Positions 16,555 to 23,962 of a stretch of DNA of 42,583 nucleotides are shown piece after piece (positions within the stretch are counted from its first letter, which is position 1; each line of letters begins with the position of its first letter). The position numbers were made by a program, and so were the translations under genes. This DNA is from an uncultured Gammaproteobacteria bacterium (GTDB lineage Bacteria; Pseudomonadota; Gammaproteobacteria; GCA-001735895), in assembly GCA_913061315.1 (NCBI GenBank), contig CAJXUC010000028.1, forward strand, positions 1 to 42,583, read 5' to 3'. Under the pieces are notes generated by a model. That model ran no database searches and was not told the DNA's origin. It saw nothing but the letters and a program-made list of their open reading frames with translations.

Positions 16555-17451
16555 TTATTGTCGATTATTAACTCGTTGTGCACGCTGCTCTAATGCGGCT
16601 ATTCTCGCTTCGATCGGAGGATGAGATGAAAATAAAGACATCAAACCACTTTTGTTATTAATACCAAAAGCAGCCATTTGTTCAGGCAATGCCTCGGGCA
16701 CTAATTGTCCAAGGCGCTTTAGCGCAGCAATCATATTATGATGACCCGCCAAATCTGCCCCCCCTGTGTCCGCCACGAATTCTCGCTTTCTAGAAAAATA
16801 CATGACGATAGTTGATGCGAGAATGGATAAAACGATCTGTGAAATCATAACCGTGACAAAATAACCAATACCATGACCGCGATTATTTTTTAGGATAACT
16901 CGATCCACAACATGTCCAATTATACGGGATAGAAAAACGACAAAGGTATTAACCACACCTTGAATTAAAGCCAATGTCACCATGTCCCCATTAGCAATAT
17001 GGCTCATTTCATGGCCGACTACAGCTTCAATTTCACCCGGTGTCATATTATCAAGTAGGCCCTGAGACACGGCCATTAAAGCATTATTTTTATTGGCCCC
17101 AGTAGCAAAAGCATTCATAGCCACGGTAGGAAATATGGCGACTTCTGGCATTTTTATACCAACAATCTGTGCCTGCTTTTCGACAATGCTCATTAACCAC
17201 TTTTCCATTTTTGTTTTTGGTTGAGTAATGACCACGGCAGATGTCATCCGTTTAGCCATCCATTTCGAGATCAGTAAAGAAATAATCGATCCACCGAAAC
17301 CAATCACACCCGAAAGTATCACTAAGGCTTGTATATTTAGATCAGACCCATTCTCAGCCAGTATGCTGTCAACACCTAGTAACCTTAGGGTGATACTAAG
17401 AACGGCCATAATGGCAATATTAGTCATTATAAATAGGATAATTCGTTTCAT
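16555..17451 (-). CDS. htpX: Membrane protease HtpX
   Basis: A 298-residue M48 zinc metalloprotease of the inner membrane that degrades misfolded membrane proteins. Two N-terminal helices are followed by the zinc motif H147-E-M-S-H151 in AVVGHEMSHIANGD, two further hydrophobic segments, and the third ligand Glu in KREFVADTGGADL. A typical C-terminus SSHPPIEARIAAL is present. Length agrees with E. coli HtpX (293). CpxR or sigma-32 control, known elsewhere, could not be recognised upstream here. Confidence 0.96.
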   Translation of the reverse strand: MKRIILFIMTNIAIMAVLSITLRLLGVDSILAENGSDLNIQALVILSGVIGFGGSIISLLISKWMAKRMTSAVVITQPKTKMEKWLMSIVEKQAQIVGIKMPEVAIFPTVAMNAFATGANKNNALMAVSQGLLDNMTPGEIEAVVGHEMSHIANGDMVTLALIQGVVNTFVVFLSRIIGHVVDRVILKNNRGHGIGYFVTVMISQIVLSILASTIVMYFSRKREFVADTGGADLAGHHNMIAALKRLGQLVPEALPEQMAAFGINNKSGLMSLFSSHPPIEARIAALEQRAQRVNNRQ

Positions 17452-17856
17452 TCTATTGTCTGTGTCAGCGAGTTAAGATAGTCATGTGTCTACGGTGTTA
17501 AGGATACATCATAAAAAATAAGTGGATACAATTTCCTTTAGTCTATGAGCTGTTGGGTTACTCATTCTTTTCTGTAGGTTTCAGAAAATCTTAAAGCATG
17601 GCACCAACAGCCGATACTTCATGCAGTTATATTATCTACAATAAAACATGTTTACTGCCATTTTTTTAGCGATATCCGAGTAATAATTTTGATATCAGCC
17701 GTCAAGATCAATATGAAATGGAACCACTTTATTCAATCCAAAATAATGGATTGTCTGGTTTATTTAATAATAGTGTTGTGATTGAAGAGATTGGCGACGT
17801 GTAAACAGAATTAAGAGCTACCATTGGCCACTAGACATAAAAAATTAATGGCATTT

Positions 17857-17886
17857 CCATTATTTCAACAAGCGTTGAAATAATGG
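17857..17886. repeat. Perfect 13-bp inverted repeat
   Basis: CCATTATTTCAAC - AAGC - GTTGAAATAATGG, a perfect 13-bp stem with a 4-base loop in the gap between htpX and the ice-binding-type gene. No U-run follows directly on either strand, so it is not a classical terminator. Confidence 0.7.
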
Positions 17887-17939
17887 TCAATATGGTTTGA
17901 GAATGTTCAAAATTAAGTTTTAACCGCTAGTTTCCATAA

Positions 17940-17965
17940 AAAAAGGATCCAATCGGATCCTTTTT
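17940..17965 (-). terminator. Rho-independent terminator (ice-binding-type gene)
   Basis: AAAAAGGATCC - AATC - GGATCCTTTTT forms an 11-bp stem with a 4-base loop; both strands end in a T-run, so it can act bidirectionally. It lies 28 bp beyond the stop of the minus-strand gene at 17994. Confidence 0.85.
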
Positions 17966-17993
17966 AAAACTATCTTATTACAGCCTATATTTC

Positions 17994-19448
17994 TTATTGA
18001 CTTGGTGGTGTAATTATATTGTCTTGAAGAGTGACCTGTGTCTGAGAAAAAAGTCGGCCATCGACCGATGCACTAGGCCAGAGAGCGATATGGGTTTTAG
18101 CAAGGACAACCCCGGCTAGGTGAGCGTTTTCTCCAAGTGCCACATTTTCCGTTAACTGCCAAAAAACATTCTTTGCCAAAGCGCCACCAGTCAACAAAAC
18201 ATGCTTCTTACCCGAAAGAGCCATATTGCCCGCTATCTGGAATATCCAAACATCTTTATGGGTACCATCAAGGGTTATATCATCATTAATCACAACATTG
18301 GTACCCCATTTGTAAAGGCCAGGCTCGAGTGTTTGACCACCCAGAATGCCCGCACCAAATTCACTATAGTCTGGTGAGGCCCTGCCAGCTGCATCGGTAT
18401 AGGCGACTCCCAAATCAAGTATAGCCACGTCCACTTTAGTTTTAGCAAGTGCATCACCACGAGAGCATTCAGTCCCCCCTGTACCACCTGAGTAAAAAGA
18501 ATTGACACCGTAAATAAGACTATCAGTACCGATCATTTCTATGCAATAAACATCATCCATAAATGCAGGTGAAATAGGGCTTGCACCAATATTTCCTGTT
18601 ATTTGGGTAAGATGAAGACCCGTATTTGTAATGCCAGCTTTGGCTAAAATAGTAAAATCTTCAGCCGTCCTTAGAACAACAGGAGCAGGTCCCTTCGCAA
18701 CAATTATCCCCGTAGTAAATGACCAACTATAAGGTGTAGCGAGAGAAAGACCCGCTAAATCCTGAATATCCGTAGATAACGTAGCTTGGTATTCCGTAGT
18801 TTCTTTGAGGTAGCCCGTTGGTACAAAAGTTACTAACTGGTTAGCGTAAGTAATCACCCCAGCAGCACGTACATTATCAGTTGTCTTTACTATAAAGCTA
18901 TCAGAATTTAAACTGTTTGGGTCTAACGCCTCACTAAAGAGAGCGCTAACACCTCGATTAACTGACACATCTTTTTGATTATCAGCTGGAGTTGTAGGGC
19001 CTACCTCAGAAAGCGTTGGGCGGGTGATGTCGGGTCCAGAACCGCTTGTAAAGTGCCATGTGGTAGCAGACTTCACGCCATTTACCACAGTGGTTAAAGT
19101 AGCGGTGTAATCAGTACCAGTTTTAAGAAAACCATCTACAAGTGAAAAACGAACACTATTATTTACGCTATCAAACTTTAAAATACCGGCTACGGCGTCG
19201 CCGCTAACGGTCTCTTTGATAGTAAAAAGGTACGTGCCAGAAGAGTTGAATAGCTCATTTAAATATGCAACGAATTTGGAATTTGTTGCTACATCTGTAT
19301 CACCTTGTAAAGGTTCGGTGTAACTGACTCTTGATGCAATACCAGAGGTATCATCACTATCACTACCACTACCACAGCCAGTCAAAACCGTAATTAATAA
19401 AATGGTAATTAAACAAGAATTACGAGGTATAAATTGTCGGGCTTTCAT
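17994..19448 (-). CDS. Lipoprotein with Ig-like domains and an ice-binding (DUF3494) domain
   Basis: Start chosen at ATG 19448 (484 residues) because GGAG lies 6-7 bp before it; the ATG at 19460 has no ribosome site. A lipoprotein signal (LITILLITVLTGCGSGS) is followed by two Big_5/SbsA-type Ig-like domains, each with PLQGDTDVATNSKF- or PADNQKDVSVNRG-like openings and ending in TWHFTSG or SWSFTTG. The last roughly 215 residues are a DUF3494 beta-solenoid: GITNTGLHLTQITGNIGASP, YTDAAGRASPDYSEFGAG, LEPGLYKWGTNV and KNVFWQLTENVALGENAHL are the family landmarks. DUF3494 proteins bind ice or act as adhesins. The lipoprotein anchor means it would be surface- or periplasm-tethered. Confidence 0.9.
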   Translation of the reverse strand: MKARQFIPRNSCLITILLITVLTGCGSGSDSDDTSGIASRVSYTEPLQGDTDVATNSKFVAYLNELFNSSGTYLFTIKETVSGDAVAGILKFDSVNNSVRFSLVDGFLKTGTDYTATLTTVVNGVKSATTWHFTSGSGPDITRPTLSEVGPTTPADNQKDVSVNRGVSALFSEALDPNSLNSDSFIVKTTDNVRAAGVITYANQLVTFVPTGYLKETTEYQATLSTDIQDLAGLSLATPYSWSFTTGIIVAKGPAPVVLRTAEDFTILAKAGITNTGLHLTQITGNIGASPISPAFMDDVYCIEMIGTDSLIYGVNSFYSGGTGGTECSRGDALAKTKVDVAILDLGVAYTDAAGRASPDYSEFGAGILGGQTLEPGLYKWGTNVVINDDITLDGTHKDVWIFQIAGNMALSGKKHVLLTGGALAKNVFWQLTENVALGENAHLAGVVLAKTHIALWPSASVDGRLFSQTQVTLQDNIITPPSQ

Positions 19449-19478
19449 ATGCGACTCCATGTAGATTTTAAAAAACAG

Positions 19479-19494
19479 TGAATTAGGTCACATA
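19479..19494 (-). promoter_or_regulatory. Possible CRP-type site upstream of the ice-binding-type gene
   Basis: TGTGA-CCTAAT-TCACT on the minus strand matches TGTGA-N6-TCACA at nine of ten key bases, 30-45 bp before the start codon. Its closeness to the ATG would suit repression or a very short leader; could be chance in AT-rich DNA. Confidence 0.3.
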
Positions 19495-19877
19495 TATGAG
19501 ACTTATAACCAATTTATAACGTTAATATAGTTAACAAATAAATTTCTGCCGAAGTTTTTCAACTAAATAAATTTATAGGAATAAAAAATTATAAACGTCT
19601 ATTAATCGTGTAAATTTTAAATACATTAGATTAACCCAATAGCTGGATAACATTGCTTCATCAGCACTCAACCTAACAAGATAAAATCCGTCATTAAGTT
19701 GCTCATTAAATTGCATGATGCAATCAATCAGTATCTCTGAAGTTAGGCCTTATAATGTCTGCGAGAAGGAGTTGTCTGGGAAATGCAATAAAATATTGAA
19801 TTACTTCGTTAGAAAATATTCTAAACTCAAGGCTTACAACTGCAAATTAAAAATTTATCCCATGGATCACAGAGTAA
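19495..19877. other. Intergenic region upstream of the ice-binding-type gene
   Basis: 383 bp of AT-rich sequence between the ice-binding-type gene and the MFS pseudogene. A 67-codon plus-strand frame at 19715-19918 has no family resemblance and runs into the antisense of the pseudogene, so it was not called. No promoter pair was convincingly identified. Confidence 0.4.
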
Positions 19878-20926
19878 TCAAACCTGAGGCAGGCTTGGGG
19901 GTAATAGCTAGAAAATGAACTGCACACCGGGCATTGGTAAAAGGCTACTGGTCAACTGGATGCCCATCACAAATGACCAGCAAAACCATTGAATTAAAAA
20001 ATTATTAACGCTGAACCAACGTATTCACGAGATGCACTTTGTGCAGTAAACGTTGAGAATTGCGGTGAACCACCAATAACTGTCACACCCTAAACTCGTA
20101 TAAACAGCATGAAAAAAAGCCACTCAGTCTCAAAGAAAAGGGAGGGGGTAGAATACAACATGCGCCTGAAACTAGAATTGAATTGAAGTAATTTATCACT
20201 GCCTAATCTAACCCAGATTAGACCACGCAAAAGCGTATCCAATGAAACTTAAGTCAATCGTAATAAAAAAACCAAAGTTAGATATTGATTGGATGGTGTC
20301 GCTCATTAAAAAGAACGGTATAAATGTCCTTATCCTATAGCGTTCCCAAATATGCCCGAAGTAACCCAGCGCTTAAGGGAGAAATTTTTTGGATCGAAAT
20401 ATGGGTGCTAGAATCTTGGCGTCAGACGTTAAAGCTTTAAGCAAAAAAGGACCCTCGGATAACAACAATAATATCCGCCAATAAAACAAAAAGTGAAACA
20501 CCTGCGATCACTTGTTACCAAGGACTTTGAGCACTTAGGCTTCTAATTAAGAGTTGAAATGCAGTGCCCAATAACAAAGTACCTACAAAATAACCTAAGA
20601 CTTGACCTCCCCCTTTTCATACCAACAGGTTAAATACTCCCCAAAAAAATCCTCAATGAATCTCAGTATGAGTTATGCCATTCTCTCTTCAGGCGCCAAC
20701 AGCAGCGCTGAACCTGAAATAGCAGTAATCGAAGAACAGACTAATAACACTTTATCTGGCGAAAACGATCAGCCAACGCCAAATAAACCATTACTCAGGT
20801 TTCAACAATAAATCTCAGTTGAACCGTGGAGGTAACGTAACCCATAGTATGCTCTGGCAGTGTCCAACTTTATGGCAGGGAAAAAATTTTTGCATTGCCA
20901 GCGAACCACAGTGAAGTACCTGCAAA
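19878..20926 (-). pseudogene. Decayed MFS transporter
   Basis: No intact frame exists, but reading fragments in order on the minus strand rebuilds an MFS transporter. 20926-20795: FAGTSLWFAGNAKIFSLP, a stop, then EHTMGYVTSTVQL, the first helix and loop. 20762-20673: SPDKVLLVCSSITAISGSAL. 20616-20437: KGGGQVLGYFVGTLLLGTAF, then a stop and QVIAGVSLFVLLADIIVV, the fifth-sixth helix region. 20089-19994: GVTVIGGSPQFSTFTAQSAS and REYVGSAL, the conserved tenth-eleventh helix block. 19967-19908: MGIQLTSSLLPMPGVQFIF. At least four frameshifts and several stops separate these, and 350 bp in the middle (20437-20089) are unrecognisable, so decay is old. It may extend to about 20960 (RLLFSK). Confidence 0.8.
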
Positions 20927-21200
20927 CTTTGAAAATAATAATCGGTTAAATATAACTAGGTCTATTCAACAGCACTGTTCACTCTTACGCTTGGTTTAAA
21001 TTATTTATGGGTAATGTTAAATTAGCAATCTTTAGATCGAATAGTAATACGGGTTAAAACTTTGGGGATGTTCAGCGTTATATCAGAATTAAGTTACAAC
21101 AAACTGTCTCAAAATATTTTTTCATTTAGCAGAAAAGGTCGAATAGCCCAAAGCACCCACGTTTAAATCACTTTGGGATTAGCATAAAATAAGAGGTTAT
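20927..21200. other. Spacer between MFS pseudogene and recJ
   Basis: About 270 bp. The left part is probably the vanished 5' end of the transporter pseudogene and its promoter. CCCAAAG...CTTTGGG at 21147-21177 is a weak 7-bp hairpin that could end the pepN-recJ transcript. Nothing else seen. Confidence 0.35.
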
Positions 21201-22928
21201 TTAAAGAATGTCCCGAATCAATAACTGCAGTGACTCTCGATTTCTAAAGTGATTGATATTGAGTTCATAGTGGATGTGGATGTTATCGTGGTTTGCTTCT
21301 AACACTTCGGCAGGCTGGAAAAAAGCTATGGCCTCCAAACGATTAATCGACGAAGCGCTATCTTGCTTTAATTCAAACTTAATGTGTTTTTGCGCCAGTA
21401 TTTTGCTGTCAGTTACTTCAAATTCACCGACAAAGCTTGGTGACGGAAATCGCTGCCCCCAAGGGGTTAAATTTTGAATAGTCTTGGCAAAGTCGATGGT
21501 TAAATACTGGCTGTCGAGCAAACCATCACATTCGATTGAATCTGTGAAACAAGCAGGATCAACTAAATCAGAAATCACCGTCTGAAATGCGGTTGAAAAC
21601 AGATCAAAGGCATCTGCTTTTAAACTCAGACCCGCAGCCATTGCGTGCCCACCAAATTTCAAGATAATGCCCGGATAACGCTTGTCAACAACATCCAGTA
21701 TGTCTCTAAGATGAATCCCTGAAATTGATCGTCCCGATCCCTTTAAAACACCGTCTTCTGCCTCGGCAAATACGATGCAGGGCCGATGATATTTTTCTTT
21801 CACCTTAGACGCTACAATACCGACAATACCTTCGTGCCAGCCTTTCTGAAACAAGACAATTCCAACACTCGCGTGCAACTCTGGCTCGCTTAGTTTAGCC
21901 AGTTGAAGTTGCGCCTCGTCGGCCATTGTCTGTTGTATGTCTTTGCGTAATTGATTGATGTCGTTTAACTGATTGGCCAATCCATCGGCACTCATTTGGT
22001 CATCGGCTAATAGACACTGGACGCCGCTGGTCATATCTTCCAGTCGTCCAGCCGCATTTATTTTGGGTGCAATCGAAAAACCAATGTCGGTGCTCGTCAC
22101 ATGAGTGAGTTGTTTATTGGATATTTCGATCAGTGACTGAATACCGGCAGAGCAATGCCCAGCGCGCATCCGTCTCAAACCCTCGTTGACCAACAGTCGA
22201 TTATGAAAATCGAGTGGTACCAAATCGGCCACCGTGCCTATCGCAACCAAATCAAGACAACTGGCCAGATTCGGCTCGATTCTTTGTTGGTTGAACCAAT
22301 CGATCTCTCTTAGGGCTTTACGTATCCCAAGCATAAGATAAAACGAGACTCCGACACCCGCCAGGTTTTTACCTACGGTTTCACCGGGCCATGCATTTTG
22401 ATTGATGATGACGTTAGCGTTGGGTAACTCGTCGGCAGGTAAATGATGGTCGGTGACAATAACATCAATATTTTGTGCCCGAAGCAAAGCGATGCCATCA
22501 ATGCTGGCAATGCCATTATCCACCGTAATAACGCAGTCAGGTTTAGCTTCGGCTATTTTATGCGCGATTGAAACAGATAAACCATAACCATTGATAAATC
22601 GATCAGGCATGAGATAACTAACGTTGTGATGACCCATTAATGTCAAGGCTCGAACACACAATGCCGTACTCGTTGCACCATCCGCATCATAATCACCAAA
22701 AATTAATATCTGCTTCTTTTGCTGAATAGTGGTGGCCAAAAGTTGGGCTGCCTCGGGCAAATTCCTAATCGCATCGACTGGCAGCATTCGCGATAATTTG
22801 TAGTCAGTCTCAGCAAACGAACTGACGCCACGCCCAGCTAAAATTGTCCAAACCGGGGGCGAAAATTGATCATCGTTTTTTAATTGAGAATGAGTAACAT
22901 CCCGCACCAGTAGACTGCGTTGAGTCAT
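21201..22928 (-). CDS. recJ: Single-stranded-DNA exonuclease RecJ
   Basis: A 575-residue 5'-3' ssDNA exonuclease acting in RecF-pathway recombination and mismatch repair. The DHH domain shows the metal motifs FGDYDADGATST (Asp79, Asp81, Asp83), Asp137 in ITVDNGIAS and Asp160-His161-His162 in IVTDHHLP. The DHHA1 domain carries GGHAMAAGLSL, and a C-terminal OB-like domain follows. Length is near E. coli RecJ (577). Three bases separate its start from the stop of the upstream RpfE-like gene. Confidence 0.97.
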   Translation of the reverse strand: MTQRSLLVRDVTHSQLKNDDQFSPPVWTILAGRGVSSFAETDYKLSRMLPVDAIRNLPEAAQLLATTIQQKKQILIFGDYDADGATSTALCVRALTLMGHHNVSYLMPDRFINGYGLSVSIAHKIAEAKPDCVITVDNGIASIDGIALLRAQNIDVIVTDHHLPADELPNANVIINQNAWPGETVGKNLAGVGVSFYLMLGIRKALREIDWFNQQRIEPNLASCLDLVAIGTVADLVPLDFHNRLLVNEGLRRMRAGHCSAGIQSLIEISNKQLTHVTSTDIGFSIAPKINAAGRLEDMTSGVQCLLADDQMSADGLANQLNDINQLRKDIQQTMADEAQLQLAKLSEPELHASVGIVLFQKGWHEGIVGIVASKVKEKYHRPCIVFAEAEDGVLKGSGRSISGIHLRDILDVVDKRYPGIILKFGGHAMAAGLSLKADAFDLFSTAFQTVISDLVDPACFTDSIECDGLLDSQYLTIDFAKTIQNLTPWGQRFPSPSFVGEFEVTDSKILAQKHIKFELKQDSASSINRLEAIAFFQPAEVLEANHDNIHIHYELNINHFRNRESLQLLIRDIL

Positions 22929-22931
22929 ATT

Positions 22932-23948
22932 TTATTCCATTTCAGCCTGACCAAAACTAATCAGATTTTTTGACGAACGCCAAATTTTATATTTAGACAA
23001 GGGTGTCATAATCAAATCAAGGTGATGAGCGGCTCTTAATTGAAGCGAGGCACGACTCGAGCGAAACAATACCATGGCGGGCTTGAATACCGTTTCTTCC
23101 AATACTTCGAGCTTAACCTGTAAGTCTTCACTGCTCGATGATTTAAGGGCTTCAAGCAATGACAGGTCGATAACCAGTGAGTTTTCGTCACTTTTCATTT
23201 GACTCAATTGATTGAGTGGCTGATGGTCAATATTAATGCTATCGGCCAATCGGCTTAATTGTGCGTCATCACAAAACCATTGGACTTTATTATCATCAAA
23301 CTTTGGCTTTTGCCCTGCCCCCCAGAACCACAGGCTATTGATCGGAAGCAACCCTGTTGTCAGTCTGTTTTGATTAATGGAATGTTGATGCATAAACATT
23401 TGCATTTCATTCATCAATTGATACCAAGGCAACGCTTGCTTCGATTGCTCGATGAATTGATTTGCCTTCCGGCCAATCATTGACAGGTAGTGCGGATAAC
23501 AATCAGAGGCACCACAGTGCTTCAAACGCATGAGCCACAAACCGCTGCCTAGTGACGTGAGGTCACAATCGTCCCTAAAAAAAGCCTGTAAATCCTCAAG
23601 TATGATTGATGAATCGTCTTCATTAGCACGATTACTTTCTAGCGGCACGACAAGCGCACTGTGCATATCTGCTTTTAAATGAATCGTTCGGCAAAGTAAA
23701 TACCGATGCGGCTCCTCTACCGCCTCACCCTCAACATAAGCTTGTGCAAACGGTAGCGTTTGGGAACCCGTCAATCCGAGAGAATCCGCAATAATTGATT
23801 CAAAATCAGTTTGCACGTTCGGCATTGAATTTGAGTAGGCCAAAATTTGATTCAACGCCGGTAGATTTGATGCCAGAAAATTGGGAGCAAACTCCTCTAA
23901 CGGTAAGTTAAACAACCCGGGGATGACTAAATCGATCTGTGTACTCAT
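22932..23948 (-). CDS. RpfE-type conserved protein (COG4255-like)
   Basis: A 338-residue protein of the group annotated as RpfE-type regulatory proteins, related in overall pattern to cofactor-independent phosphoglycerate mutase-like proteins. The family landmark LLPINSLWFWGAGQ is clear at about residues 200-213, and conserved cysteines lie in KHCGASDCYPHYLS. In Xanthomonas rpfE is next to recJ in the rpf (virulence-factor regulation) cluster, and the pairing with recJ occurs widely in beta- and gammaproteobacteria. No other rpf genes are here, so a diffusible-signal role should not be assumed; its molecular activity is not known to me. Co-transcribed with pepN (14 bp upstream) and recJ (3 bp downstream). 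Confidence 0.75.
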   Translation of the reverse strand: MSTQIDLVIPGLFNLPLEEFAPNFLASNLPALNQILAYSNSMPNVQTDFESIIADSLGLTGSQTLPFAQAYVEGEAVEEPHRYLLCRTIHLKADMHSALVVPLESNRANEDDSSIILEDLQAFFRDDCDLTSLGSGLWLMRLKHCGASDCYPHYLSMIGRKANQFIEQSKQALPWYQLMNEMQMFMHQHSINQNRLTTGLLPINSLWFWGAGQKPKFDDNKVQWFCDDAQLSRLADSINIDHQPLNQLSQMKSDENSLVIDLSLLEALKSSSSEDLQVKLEVLEETVFKPAMVLFRSSRASLQLRAAHHLDLIMTPLSKYKIWRSSKNLISFGQAEME

Positions 23949-23962
23949 AAAATAATGTTGGC

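Larger units (their letters stand above)
17452..17993. other. Intergenic region between htpX and the ice-binding-type gene
   Basis: 542 bp. It holds two inverted repeats, listed separately (17857-17886 and 17940-17965). A short frame reading RYPSNNFDISRQDQYEMEPL onward to a TAA at about 17804 lacks a credible start and has no recognised family. No tRNA or other RNA was recognised. Confidence 0.5.

Noticed and set aside
19715..19918. 67-codon frame in the long gap
   Set aside because: No recognisable family, no good ribosome site, and its 3' part is antisense to the MFS pseudogene.
20602..20811. 69-codon plus-strand frame
   Set aside because: Antisense to the MFS pseudogene fragments, which explain this DNA.
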